Source: Macrobrachium rosenbergii
Lineage: Eukaryota > Arthropoda > Malacostraca > Decapoda > Palaemonidae
Reading direction: 5' to 3'
DNA: 64,000 nucleotides
Assembly (NCBI RefSeq): GCF_040412425.1
Contig: NC_089755.1
Location: forward strand, 48,261,121 to 48,325,120
The notes under the pieces were generated by a model. It did no database searches. It had not been told where the DNA came from and saw only the letters and a list, made by a program, of their open reading frames with translations. Each line of letters begins with the position of its first letter. Positions within the stretch are counted from its first letter, which is position 1. The position numbers and the translations under genes are program-made. Positions 49,028-61,004 of the stretch are shown in pieces.

Positions 49028-49298
49028 ACGCGATAAACTTGGCGTTATTCTGTGCGTTGGTTTCAGTCCAACAAATGCTGTCGCGGAGGTCGTAATCTCG
49101 TTTCAGTTTTGGGATTCAGAATCGCAAGCGAGACCTTTCTCCGTCACAAATCGGGTTAATACGCGGACTCTATGCCAATATTTAACGGCAAAAAGCGGCT
49201 TTAAAGCATTCGTGGCGATACTGCGCACTATGAACTTCACGTCGGCAACTAAAAACCGGAGCCATTTTCCAGTTCTCTCTTTTATGACACGTGAATAA
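49028..49298 (+). CDS. Candidate terminal exon, unrecognised protein
   Basis: An acceptor-like tttttattgtttaatag precedes about 89 open codons (RDKLGVILCVGFSPTNA through PVLSFMTRE) that end in TAA. AATAAA overlaps the stop. The base composition is higher in GC than the flanks. The opposite strand is also largely open, and no family is recognised, so this is weak. Confidence 0.17.
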
Positions 49299-49658
49299 TA
49301 AAAACTGTAAGTCAAGTGGTTCCATATTACATTCACCGCTGCTTTATAACAGGGGTCAATCCGCTCCCCCTCTTGTACACACACAAACACACACACACAC
49401 ACATCGACTGTAGATACGAACTGTGGCATTTGTATTTGCAATCCAGTAAAAACTGTTATGGCTTCAGCTTCACTAACTGCTAAATCCTCTTTGACTCTAC
49501 CATCCTCCCCCTGCTTCCATCAAACCAATCCCCCCATCCCCCCTCCCCGGTCCTTCTCCCATCCTCACAAAAGAAAAAATATTCAGATCAGGATTTTTTG
49601 ATCAAATCCAACAATCATAGCTTCACGGTGAATAAAAATATATCTCTGTCTTCCAGTA

Positions 49659-49776
<118 letters not shown>

Positions 49777-49930
49777 AAAAATATTTTGATATGGACGCAA
49801 ACATTCGTTTATTATTTACTGAAACCTCCCCTAATACAGAATAAATAGAATTAAAGTCAGTCTCATGTTTGTGTAAAGTTGTGTGTGGAAGTTACGAACC
49901 TTACTGCTGGGCAAACTAAGCACAACATTT

Positions 49931-49957
49931 AATAATAATAATAATAATAATAATAAC

Positions 49958-49993
<36 letters not shown>
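49931..49993. repeat. (TAA)n microsatellite
   Basis: Trinucleotide tract with one AAC variant. Confidence 0.95.
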
Positions 49994-50407
49994 TTTAAGC
50001 ATCTCACTAAAGAACACGGTGCAACAAAAACCTCCTTTCTTATAGAGTTCATGTACGCTATGTGTTATCAAACCAAGCAGAATTCTTGATAGAGTCCACT
50101 GGCTTGAATGAGACGTCCCGTAAAAGCGACAGTGGGTCACATTAAGGCCCAAGACTCACCGGCGTGAGTGAGTAACTGGCATCTTCTAACGCCCCCATCT
50201 GAGGGGCATGCAGTATTTCGCTGCGTGGATGAAAGAGGCATTTCTCGCTCGGGAAATTGCAATTAAATGTTGGGAGTTAGACGCTAATAACACGGCCGCT
50301 CCAACGCTCGAACGTCTTAATAAAACGCCAAATGAATCAAGAACGGCATCTGAACGAAACACGTCGTGTTTCCTTTCGTTTCTGGTTCTCGTACAGGAAC
50401 TGAAGTG

Positions 50408-50692
50408 AATTGAATATGTTAAAGGCCAACCACTTGGACCAATGGAGTCATTCAGCGCTGAAACGGAAATTGACAGTAAAAATTGAAAAAACCTCGAAGT
50501 TGCATTATGAATCAGTTGTTAGGAGAGGGTGGGAAGTAAGGTGGAGGAAAAGGAATTTGAAAGGCGGTACAGTAAAAGGAACGAAAGGGGTTGCAGCTAG
50601 GGGTCGAAGGCACGCTGCAAAGAACCTTAATTAGTGCCTACAGTGCACGGCATGAGGTGCACTGACGGCACTAACCCCCTACGGAGGTCCTC
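50408..50692 (+). mobile_element. Interspersed repeat A, copy 8
   Basis: Contains gtcattcagcgctgaaacgg, ggagagggtgggaagtaagg, ggggtcgaaggcacgctgca and gcctacagtgcacggcatga. The 5' end is partly decayed. Confidence 0.88.
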
Positions 50693-50944
50693 GTAGAGGT
50701 GTAGGAAAATGCAGTTTACCTCTATTGAATTATGCGGGGAAATACTTTTTTTAATAGCAGCCATCAAAATACATGAATTATCTACGCGAAATCAGCCACT
50801 AAAACAACAGGAACAGTTATGATGATAACTAAGAATGGAAACTATTTAAAAAAAAGAAGCAAAATTTACTGCCCGGTTACCGCATCAGTTAGTTCTCTCA
50901 GAATGACTGGTCTGTCATTTGACATCTCCAGTTGTTCAGTATCT

Positions 50945-51055
50945 GTAACACAACTTTGGAAAAACAACTTAGAAACAGCACAACGTGGGAAAACAACTTA
51001 GAATCAACACAGCGTGGGAAAAACAACTTAGAAACATTTAAATACTGGGAGAAAA
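50945..51055. repeat. Short tandem repeat of about 29 bp, three to four copies
   Basis: The motif gggaaaacaacttagaaaca with cagcacaacgt repeats. Confidence 0.8.
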
Positions 51056-51234
51056 ACCCGTTCAACCTAACTGAGACTGGAAAACTCCACAGGTCGCGGA
51101 AGTGGGTTTGTTTACATAAAGCTGACCTTAGGCCAGCAACGGTTGGCAGGCCGTATATCAAGGTTAGCCCTTAAAGGGAGTAAGAAGACTGCGTATTAGT
51201 CATCTATCTTTTCCCTTTTAGTGGGGACAGCTGC

Positions 51235-51412
51235 AGAAGGCGTTGGCCTCCCGGTTTGCAGAAATTCTTTGGGATGAGATTGCCAGCAGCCCCCTTCCTC
51301 ACAAAGGGTTTTAGCGGACTGCACACATATCCAATGCTCCTGGATTGAGAATCAAACCCGGGTTTTCTCACTTGCGAATAGAGTATTCTATCTACTGGAA
51401 TCACAAGATCTC
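51235..51412 (-). mobile_element. tRNA-derived SINE candidate
   Basis: On the minus strand, tgtgattccagtagatag resembles an A box. It is followed about 30 bp later by acccgggtttgattctcaat, a good B box match. A unique body (cctttgtgaggaagggggct, ccaacgccttctgcagctgt) follows. Only one copy is seen here. Confidence 0.5.
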
Positions 51413-51468
51413 TTATATATATATTATACACACACACATATATATATATATACACATAAATAAGAGAC

Positions 51469-51471
<3 letters not shown>

Positions 51472-51536
<65 letters not shown>

Positions 51537-51550
51537 CACACACACACAAA
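51472..51550. repeat. (TA)n-(CA)n microsatellite
   Basis: TA at 51,472-51,532, then a short CA run. Confidence 0.95.
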
Positions 51551-51599
51551 CGCATGTGTGTGCGCGCGCGTGTGTGCGCCCGTATGTCAAGCCGACGAA

Positions 51600-52870
51600 C
51601 GACCATATACCGTACGATTAACGACTAAACATGATGACAAACTTAATCTTTCTGAGTGTTAACGCATCATTAAACATCAAAGGGTTCCGCATAATACCGT
51701 CGCAATGTTAATTGCTCAGGCAAGTAAAAATCACCCCATAGACAAATAAAAATAAAGACGATAAATATGAATATACGATGAGAAATTCGTTACGGATATT
51801 GAAAATTCAGTAAACAAAATAATCAACTACGAGGAACTCCGCAACTCAGAAGAATCGAATGAACTAATGCGTACGCCATTAATAAAGCTGTCACTGCGTC
51901 TCGAACAACCATCAATCTTGGTACAAAATTAATCTCTCTCTCTCTCTCTCTCTCTCTTTAAGGAAACCTCCTCTCACTACCTCTCTCTCTTCTTCCCTTG
52001 TATGGAAGCCTTCAAATGTATTTTTGAAAATATTGTTTTAACTTTCCGTCCGATTTGGTAATACTACGAGGACCTATTTATGCTGTGTGCAAATTATTAT
52101 TACAGTCCTTCTACCATATATTGCTAATTCCATCCTTAATAAAATCATAAAAATTCTAAAGACGCAAACCACTGTGAAAGGGGTTTCTCGTATGCTTAAG
52201 CGGTCGTCAATTGCATTTCCTGATAAAAATAACTTATTTACAATTTAATTTTCGGTAACACTAAAAAACAATGTGAAACATTAAATACGACTCGTAAGTT
52301 CACTCACGATTTCATATCTCTTTACAATAAAAATAGAGAATGGTATATTTAACAACATTTGAAATTCTGAAGAGGCAAAATTTAGAAATAACACCAGAAT
52401 CGCGCCCCGGAAAAAAAAAAGATAACTCGCCCGAGATATTTGGCGTCCATCTGGGAAAAGGTCTAAGCTCTTTTAAGTCAATTTCCAGCCCTGGCGTATC
52501 CTACTAGGACGCTCGTTTAGGGGGAACTCGGATTCTTTACATACTTTACCTCCTTCATCGATATATCAAAAACTTTTTTATGGATTTCTCTAGAGAAGAA
52601 TGCATGTACTCTTCTTAGCTGCGTTTGTAAAAAGATTCTTCTTAGCTACGTTTGTAAAAAGATATAATTCCTTTGACTGGGCATATCCTATGCGCAATTC
52701 TAAAACCCTTCCTGTTTTCCATTTTAGAAGTCACTAATTATAAACTCTTCTTAATCCGGTTCCCTCGAAATATAAAATAGTCGTAGTAGAATTGTACGAA
52801 CAATCATATCTTATCTGAATAACAGCAGGATACAAACATAATTATCAATTCATTCTAAGAGTACATAATT
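51600..52870. other. AT-rich unique sequence
   Basis: A short TC run (51,932-51,956) and a 26-bp direct duplication (ttcttagctgcgtttgtaaa at 52,613 and 52,639) are present. No gene is recognised. Confidence 0.4.
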
Positions 52871-52872
52871 TT

Positions 52873-53213
52873 GGATATTTTAACATCCTTGAATGCCCAA
52901 ATTACCGTAATTCAAGTAAAATAATCCGCCTATGCACATAAACGCATCAAAGCTCCGAAGTATTCAGCTATTTACCTAGTACTTAACACACACTTTTATA
53001 TTTCGGTACTTCATAGAAAACTTCCCAAAGCTCCATTCAAACTGGATGAGGCTTTGGGAAGTTTTGTATGAATCAACGAAAAATAAAAGCGTGTTTTAAA
53101 TACTAGGTAAATAGCTGATTACTTATGAGCTCTGATGCATTTATGTGCACAGACGGATTATTTTACTTGAATTGCTGTGATCTGGGCATTCAAGAATGAC
53201 GTTAGAATATCTA
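52873..53213. mobile_element. Long foldback (hairpin) element
   Basis: Two arms of about 165 bp are reverse complements at roughly 80-85 percent by eye. The left arm runs ggatattttaacatccttgaatgccc through gctatttacctagtactt to aaacttcccaaagc. The right arm mirrors it from gctttgggaagttttg to gggcattcaagaatg. The loop is only a few bases to about 10 bp. No ORF. It resembles a foldback or hairpin MITE, and it abuts repeat B copy 5. Confidence 0.85.
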
Positions 53214-53219
53214 AAGAGT

Positions 53220-53562
53220 GAAAAATGCGCCGAAATTTCTTCGGCGCAATCGAGTTTTCTGTACAGCGTATAATGCTGTATGAAACTCTCGGTCACGGCC
53301 CATGAAACTCTCAGCCGCGGCCCATGAAACTTTCAGCCAGTGCCTGGTGTTGGCCTGTGCCAGACGCACGATCGTGGCTAACTTTAACCTTGAATAAAAT
53401 AAAAACTACTGAGGATAGAGGGCTGCAATTTGGTGTGTTTGATGACTGGAAGGTGGATGATTAATGTACCAGTTTGCAGCCCTCTAGGCTTAGGAGTTTC
53501 TAAGATCTGAGGGCGGACAGAAAAAGCCATCTCAATAGTTTTCTTTGACAGAAAACTAAAAC
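53220..53562 (+). mobile_element. Interspersed repeat B, copy 5
   Basis: Begins aatgcgccgaaatttcttcggcgc (a 5' hairpin with 9-bp arms) and ends ttgacagaaaactaaaac. The middle is shortened relative to copies 1 and 6. Confidence 0.9.
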
Positions 53563-54098
53563 TAGATACCTTTAGAATAAACTGACAGCGCAGTGAGTGT
53601 GTAACATAACCTTGCTCATTATTCAAAATCATCACAATTTACTTGAAAAAGGACAAAACGCAGCTGAGATGCAACTTGATCACGAGATAAACACAGAAAT
53701 ACGTGAGGTATGATATATGCACAACTTACATACATAAACGCATAAAAACAACCTTTCAGAAATAAATCAAAACAAATACCATTTGCAAAACTAAATCACA
53801 GAAAACTAAATGACAGAAAACTAAGTGACAGACAACTCAGTGACACATGAGAGGTATGACATTATAACTGATCGATAATGAAAAAAAGTAATGTCTTTAA
53901 GAGCTGAAGAAAAGCACTCGTGCTCCTCTACATTAGAGAGGGCGTCGAAGATCGTCGAGGCTTCGCCCCCGCCCCTTTCACCTACCTCTCTTGGTACAGC
54001 CATAACAACCCGTCTACTTTAGGGCAGCCTCACTTACCTGTAATAGAAAAGGTACATGTCATTAATCAGGGGGAAAAAATTTCGTTGGGCAAACACGC

Positions 54099-54101
<3 letters not shown>

Positions 54102-54169
<68 letters not shown>

Positions 54170-54233
54170 AGCGCGCGCAAACTTAAAGATGACTTATGAC
54201 ATTATGGCAGGTCTTATTACGTTTCGTTCTGAA

Positions 54234-54284
<51 letters not shown>
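54102..54284. repeat. Two (TC)n arrays
   Basis: TC at 54,102-54,168 and 54,237-54,284. Confidence 0.95.
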
Positions 54285-54287
<3 letters not shown>

Positions 54288-54389
54288 ATGAAACTGTAAT
54301 CTAGATATAAACATTAACATTTCACGTTCGGTTAAATAGTATTTATCTCCTTCATCCACAAAACAAATAGTCATTATATATAATAATGT

Positions 54390-54398
54390 ATGTATATA

Positions 54399-54452
<54 letters not shown>

Positions 54453-54475
54453 TATATATATATGTATATATACAT
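54390..54475. repeat. (TA)n microsatellite
   Basis: TA with TATG breaks. Confidence 0.9.
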
Positions 54476-54769
54476 ACATTCATTAGCCATTTTTCCTAGC
54501 GAGGGCGACTCAGAAGAAATCACAAGACTACGGATTGTGGATAAATCCGCTCTCCTGTACAGAAAAATTCCGGAGCCTCTCAAAAAACTATTCCATCTTA
54601 TCGCCCACGATATTTTTTGTGCCTCTGCATTTCTAATAATTTCAAAATTTCTTTATACAAAATTTACAATACATTTCAATGACTATAACATTTTTTTTCT
54701 TTCATTCGCAATTACGACTCATGCACTACAGTATCCTATAAGGGGAGTTGTCTCAACAACACCTTAATA

Positions 54770-55110
54770 CTTTCCAAACCTTGGCTTCTATAGACTCACT
54801 CTTTCCAATCTTTTGTACATACCCAGCTACCTTCCGTGTTTCATTTATTCTGCGACTTACCTCTTCTCTCATGGTACTATTATCCGTTATGTACACTACT
54901 AAACACCTGTACAAATCATCTGATTCCTTTCTTCCATATAAATATTCACAGCTCAGTACTCCTTGCTTCCATTTACTCTCTTGTTCAAATATATACCCTT
55001 AAATTCCTATTCTTACTAACACTTTCAATTCCCTCATTAATTCCTGTAGTTTCAATGTCGTCAATCAATACTGTGTCATCTATGAACATTTACCATTCTG
55101 CACCCTATTC
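54770..55110 (-). pseudogene. Non-LTR reverse transcriptase fragment with FIDD motif
   Basis: The minus strand gives MFIDDTVLIDDIE near 55,090, followed after stops and a frame change by CLVVYITDNSTMREEVSRR and INETRKVAGYVQKIGKS. This is the YLGSYIT-x-D-x-x-M-x-x-EV-x-RI-x-A-R order seen after the catalytic box in RTE-like and related elements. The catalytic box is FIDD rather than FADD. Several stops show that it is dead. It is a different copy from the one at 29.8-30.9 kb. Confidence 0.7.
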
Positions 55111-55380
55111 AAGACTCAGTTTCTCACCTCACAAATTTTCATACACATCAAATATCCCCTCTCTAATTCCTTGCATCTCCCCGTCCATAAAGAAATTAAA
55201 GGTCATGAAGACACACTGCATCCTTGTCCATCCAAGCTTTCGAATAAAACCAATGAATCATCTGTCTTCACATTCTAATGCATTTTGGTTTTGTCATAGG
55301 GAAACTTTTAATAGCTCCCAACAACTTGCCTTCATGTGCATATTTTATACTGATATCCATTAGCTTATATAAACATTACA

Positions 55381-55384
<4 letters not shown>

Positions 55385-55449
<65 letters not shown>
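55385..55449. repeat. (TA)n microsatellite
   Basis: Pure TA tract. Confidence 0.95.
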
Positions 55450-55451
<2 letters not shown>

Positions 55452-55817
55452 CATGTGTAATGACTGCAACGACGTGATATAACAATACCCAATAACATCA
55501 TCAACCACAATTATTACTGGAGATCAGCGCCTGCCCTATGAGCATAAAGAGGCCCAGGAGAACTTTCACTTTAACTCTAATATCAAAACTCTAACCTCAG
55601 TTGCTTCTACACGATGAACCTCAAGTTAAAATGCCATAAGCTACATAGAAGAGTTAAAAACATAGAAAACGGCTGAGGAGAGAGAGTATAGAAGAGAGAG
55701 CAATGTCAGAGAACTAGTGTTAGAGAGAGAGAGAGAGTGAGAATATTAGAATTTCAATGTCACATAACTAAACTTGGAGAATTAGATGACATATGTACCA
55801 CTTCTGACAATTTCTCT

Positions 55818-55822
55818 CTCTA

Positions 55823-55878
<56 letters not shown>
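55818..55878. repeat. (TC)n microsatellite
   Basis: TC tract with one TTT break, preceded by short GA runs near 55,680-55,735. Confidence 0.95.
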
Positions 55879-55879
<1 letters not shown>

Positions 55880-56785
55880 GAACTTACCTCGTTTTCGGCC
55901 TTATCGTTTTTCCTTTCCATTCTGAAAACATTCTCCTTTTCTTTCAATAAAAATGATCTCGTTTTCTACCTTCTGTTTTTTTACTTTCGTTTTTCTCTAT
56001 TACTTTTTTAATTCTATTTTTATTTCTTTTGGTAATCCAGTTTCTTCAAACGTTTGCAAGGGAGGAACCCGTGTCTAAGTTCAACATATGAAGCACATAG
56101 GAAAACATTTGCTTCAGCTATAGTCATGCACTCAGATAATCTATTGCACAAATTCCTAATAGCCCAGTAATGCAAAAACTTTATTAGTGCTATAATCAAA
56201 AGGTTAAAGCGACCAACTCTATGATACCATCAACTTTCAGAGAAAACTCTCGAGAACAGATAAAATAAAAAATAAATGACGATAGAGAATAAGATTAGAA
56301 AAAAAGACTCTTGGGAAATTTTAGTACAATATAAATTTTTTTTTTCTTCGTTTTAACGTGCTTTTTCCCATTTTTATATGGGGTAAGCACGATGCCTTCT
56401 TTTCGAAGGACTTTGATTTGGCGTTGGGGTAGGCCGTAGCCTCGATCGGCTGCCCTGCCTGACATCGCTTAGACCCCGGTAACGATGTGTACGTGTATCA
56501 TACCAATTAATTCTTCTGAGATATTCAAATCAAACGTAAGTGCCAGGCTTTAACAGAGTAAGAAACAGTGCTTAAACATGACCTTGCCTAAATATATTCA
56601 TCCTGCATACAGGCCTAAATGACCCACATAATTTTTAGGGGACATGAAGGCTTCGTGTTTTAAAAAGGTAGGTTTCTGTCGTTACCTGTAATTACTTAGG
56701 AATACAGTCGGTGACAACAAGCTTCCATTTTGTCTTTCTACATAGCTACAGACTTTGAGGTAGTATGAGTTCTCGGCTGCCTACT
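55880..56785. other. Unique sequence with a GC-rich patch
   Basis: The patch at 56,380-56,500 (ggggtaggccgtagcctcga, ctgcctgacatcgcttagac) differs sharply from its AT-rich flanks. I suspect an interspersed repeat but see no second copy here. Confidence 0.35.

Positions 56786-56786
<1 letters not shown>

Positions 56787-56859
<73 letters not shown>
56787..56859. repeat. (GA)n microsatellite
   Basis: Pure GA tract of about 70 bp. Confidence 0.95.
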
Positions 56860-56863
<4 letters not shown>

Positions 56864-57029
56864 ATCAATACAAATTCTGAAACAATATAGGCTTCTTAAG
56901 AAGACTGCCTTGCTGGGGAGAGGTAGAGAGATAGACAGAGTTCTTATTCAGCACAACCTTTGAAGAATTAAGGGTTTCCTGGAGAATATAGACGTACATA
57001 CCCACACATACGCACGCGCGCGTACACAC

Positions 57030-57109
57030 GCATATAATATATATATATATATATATGTATAAATATACATATATACAGTATGTATGTATACGTACGTATA
57101 TATATACTC

Positions 57110-57184
<75 letters not shown>

Positions 57185-57196
57185 GAGAGAGAGAGA

Positions 57197-57245
<49 letters not shown>
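57030..57245. repeat. (TA)n-(GA)n compound microsatellite
   Basis: Degenerate TA, pure TA at 57,117-57,180, then GA with one break to 57,245. Confidence 0.95.
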
Positions 57246-57247
<2 letters not shown>

Positions 57248-57492
57248 TTTACACTTGATAAAACCAAGCTGATAAAATAACTGTATTCATCCGTTTCATT
57301 TATCTAAACTTTCCCAGGGGTGCTAAACTTGGAATCCACACGGGAATATTCAAATGGGAACTTCACAGAACGATTCCAGATAATTCGCAATCAATCAATC
57401 ATTCGAAGAATACATTCATTTTCACTCAAGTGCAGTAACGTTACGATGTCGAACATTTATGCATATTACATCACAACTAATTCAAATATGTG

Positions 57493-57498
57493 TTTATT
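57493..57498 (-). promoter_or_regulatory. Polyadenylation signal AATAAA for the CUB-domain gene
   Basis: The minus strand reads ggttgtAATAAAcacat about 42 bp after the TGA at 57,542-57,540. The close spacing to a coding terminal exon gives it more weight than an isolated hexamer. Confidence 0.5.
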
Positions 57499-57539
57499 AC
57501 AACCGTAGAGCCATGTTGTTTCGATTTAAGTCTCATCTC

Positions 57540-57889
57540 TCAGCAATAATAATTCTCCTCGCGTTTATAAAACATTCCTGACCCCACTTCAGTTTCATAC
57601 GTAACTCGCATAAAGTTGCTATCCGATATCTCAACATTTTCCGCAGAGCCGTAAAGTATTTCTGCTGGACGGTTTCCCCCACAAGCATATGCGCGCTGGA
57701 ACACTTTAGAGTCTGTCGGGAACTGACAGCTGAGGCGAGTTGGCATTTGGGGGCCGGCTGGAGCCGAAATCATTTCCAGGTACATGGTGGTTCGTGGATC
57801 TGACCCTGAGCTATCTAATTCAACATCTAGCTGGATAGTACTTAGCCCGAAATACCACATAGTTGTTGGGTAGTTTTGAGGAGGTAGAT
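57540..57889 (-). CDS. Terminal exon encoding a CUB domain
   Basis: The open frame reads DLPPQNYPTTMWYFGLS, STIQLDVELDSSGSD, MYLEMISAPAG, RLSCQFPTDSKVFQR, AYACGGNRPAEILYGS, ENVEISDSNFMRVTYETE and GSGMFYKREENYYC, then TGA. This is the CUB order: an N-Y-P-x-x-x-x-W start, the I-x-L-x-x strand, a middle Cys, C-G-x-x-x-P-x-x-I, a hydrophobic strand and G-S-G-x-F-x. The four-Cys pattern is not complete, because the first Cys would lie in the previous exon. CUB domains are extracellular modules for protein or glycan binding. The 5' boundary is uncertain: a ctgag acceptor-like site at 57,891-57,890 lacks a pyrimidine tract. An internal in-frame ATG exists at 57,860. Upstream exons were not found. 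Confidence 0.68.
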
Positions 57890-58099
57890 CTCAGTGTCTC
57901 TTTTCATTTACCGTAGGTTTCTCTTAATTGATTGGATTACCTGTGGTTCTATCTTGTGGCTTCAGATTCAACTCGGGTTCCGCTACAGTCAGTCGTCTTA
58001 ATCCAGGTGGCGACCTCAAATTGGATATTCTCAAATCTTGGGTCTGGTCTGTGGTCTTCCGGTCTTGGATTCAAGGTAATCCTCAGATTGGTCTTAGGT

Positions 58100-58104
<5 letters not shown>

Positions 58105-58179
<75 letters not shown>

Positions 58180-58185
58180 TTTGTG
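58105..58185. repeat. (TA)n and (TTTA)n arrays
   Basis: TA at 58,105-58,141 and a TTTA tetranucleotide tract at 58,145-58,182. Confidence 0.95.
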
Positions 58186-58199
58186 TGTGTGTGTGCGTC

Positions 58200-59685
58200 T
58201 GCGCATCAGTGCACTTACTGTATCTATAAATAGTGTACCATGACACCAATGACAATGGTAGTGTCATTACCATAACCTTCATCACAAACGAAAATAAAAA
58301 CAACAGCAATATAATTATAATTATAGTAACTGTTTCCCCAGACGTATTTCCGATCTCATGAAAACAAATTCCTCTATTCATTATGAACAATTCAATTTGT
58401 AAAAGTCTAATTTATACCATTCATATCATTATGGCTAGAATCACAGAAACATTTCGAAAATATTTTTCCTAAAACATTCCTGAATACATTCGCACGTAGC
58501 AATGCCCCGTAGCTTTTTCATCCAGCGTTGGCTGAACTGGAATAGAAAAAAAAAAAAAAGGTGGAGCATTTTTCATTTTCCGCCTGGCTGCAAGAAATTG
58601 CGGCGTTCGCAAAACTTGGGTATTTTGTCTGTAAACATTTCCGTTTCTTTTCGGATGGTATTGCTAGCGTCAGCAGCAAAATTCTCTCCCGTTTCCTCCT
58701 CTTCCTTATGAAAACGATTGTGTGAAATTTCACCCTTTTCAATTTAGGCAGCGGAACATTGGTCCTTTTGTTTAGGCCGCATACACTCAGTTTCTATATT
58801 TACAAGAATGACCGGGCGCAGTCTCAGAATGGCGTCGGGGAAAGCCAGGGTGTTTGGAGTGAATCTGCCATAAAATAGCATTCATTAAGAGTTTATCTGG
58901 AAGTTCTAATGTGGTGAAGTATCGTTGTTACTTATGGCGATAATGGGCGATCAAAATTTTCGCGCAATTCTTTTCTTCAGGCGATAATAGAGGATCAAAA
59001 TTTTTTTGCGCAATTCTTAACACTGATAGCTTAGGTGCATATTGAAGGCTGCTTGCACAATACTGATGATGTGACAAATAACTGATGCACAAAATCTTGT
59101 GTCACAAATGCTGATTACCTTCTAGGACCACCTTCCAGCAACAGCTGGAGAAGTTTTTGTGCAATATTAATGAAAAATTTCTCGAAATTTGCAGGTTTAA
59201 CTTGAAAATTGTAAAAGAACAAAATCATGGACGACGTAAAGAAATATTCCAATATCGAGAGAAACGGGAGACCCTTATCGACCCCACGAAAATTGAAAGA
59301 AAATTTCCTGTAAAAAAAAAAAAAAAAAAAAATATATATATTCTTCTAGTGAATCTTGTTCCAACAAACAGAAATTCCAATTTTCAAAATATTACAGAAG
59401 AAAACTTGAACAATTTCATATCACTCAAGTCCTCTCAAAAACATCACAAATAGCAAGGAACAAAATATATACATACACATCCACTCAAAGTTTCACCGAC
59501 CGAGAATAACAATAAGAACTATTTCGAAAACGGCCGCCGCGTCATGTTGAGAGCGATGTGCCAAGCAAGGACCCAAACTAGGTCGAATGGTGCCAGTGAC
59601 CTCTGACCTTCCAGCGAGCGACCTATACCCACCGCTCTACCGCAGATGTATTATAATAACATTCTCCCTCCCCCCCCCTCCTCAC
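58200..59685. other. Unique sequence, no gene recognised
   Basis: It contains a duplicated block of about 55 bp (gcgataatgggcgatcaaaa at 58,937 and a diverged copy at 58,981) and an A20 run at 59,313. No exon can be supported, although exons of the CUB gene might be expected here. Confidence 0.4.
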
Positions 59686-59686
59686 A

Positions 59687-59691
<5 letters not shown>

Positions 59692-59753
<62 letters not shown>
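59692..59753. repeat. (TC)n microsatellite
   Basis: Pure TC tract. Confidence 0.95.
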
Positions 59754-59757
<4 letters not shown>

Positions 59758-60178
59758 AGCATTGTAAACCGCTCCATGTATAAATGATGTGTAAACACTT
59801 GCTTGCGGCCTTGCAACTTGCTGCCGCCGGCTCTCTGATTGGCTTACTCGGAGACCGACGTGAAATTATATTTCATTATCAACGGAATATTTCTTTGCAC
59901 AAGATACGCATTTCATCATACCCCGACCAATAATAATGATAATTCATAAGCATTTCATTATGCTTCTACTGACGGTGAGGTACAGCATTTCTCCCTTTAA
60001 TATTCTGTATTAAATAAAGAAATAGCTTATTTAGGTATATTGATAATCACCAGTTCTCTGCGAAAGAAGAATTTTAATGTGAATTCTCAATGCACACAGG
60101 GAATTTGAAATAAAAGGGAATATCATTAATATTATTATTGTGTAGTTCAACCAGTCCACCGAGTTAAAATTCTCAACT

Positions 60179-60180
<2 letters not shown>

Positions 60181-60227
<47 letters not shown>
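60181..60227. repeat. (GA)n microsatellite
   Basis: Pure GA tract within otherwise unique sequence (59,760-60,600) without recognisable genes. Confidence 0.95.
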
Positions 60228-60230
<3 letters not shown>

Positions 60231-60624
60231 AAGCAGTCAGCTGAATGGCAGTGGTTCTATCGCCTTTAACATTTATTTAGCTATCAAAAAAACAAAATGC
60301 CAGTTTCATTTCACAAAGGCAAGCCTATTCTGAAACAATTTCAAAGAACAATTTTTAATAAGCCAAATAACAACAGCTATATTTAACAATTACAACAATT
60401 ACAACCGGGTAAAAATGAGCTTTCAAAGCATTCAACTGAACAGAAGGGCGTCTGTGGGAAAAAAATTACGAAAGGATTCTTGGTGACTGGAGGAAAATAT
60501 AATAAAAAAAATAAAAATGAAACTAAAAGCTATATTGAAGTGGAAAATTATTAACAGGAAATTACATGAGTTAACATATATTATCTGTAAGAACATAAGC
60601 CAATGAGTGCACAAACCCACACAA

Positions 60625-60677
60625 ACATACACACACACACACACAAATGCACACATAACTGCACACAAGCACATTAT

Positions 60678-60741
<64 letters not shown>

Positions 60742-60800
60742 CATATATATATATGCATACATACATACAAATATACATACACATACATACATGCATACAT
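60625..60800. repeat. (CA)n, (TA)n and (CATA)n arrays
   Basis: CA near 60,630-60,645, TA at 60,684-60,737 and CATA variants to 60,800. Confidence 0.93.
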
Positions 60801-61004
60801 ACACATCATCCATAACTCAGTAATTAAAGTAGTATATATTTGATTAGCAATGTATACCATATTCTGTTGTCCAGAACACAGACCTCTTCCTTTCCCTGGT
60901 GTTTATGAAAATGTTAGAGGAGCTTCATGAACACGAACACCTTTTCCTCTCTAGTCGTAAACGAGCATGATGCAAGTGTATTCCTTGTGTATGCATATAT
61001 GTAT

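Noticed and set aside
50207..50408. 66-codon plus-strand ORF as a gene
   Set aside because: ATG-started and balanced in composition, but it has no splice, polyadenylation or homology support, and it runs into repeat A copy 8.
59520..59640. tRNA-derived repeat
   Set aside because: A ggtagagcgg-like stretch is present on the minus strand, but no convincing B box follows.
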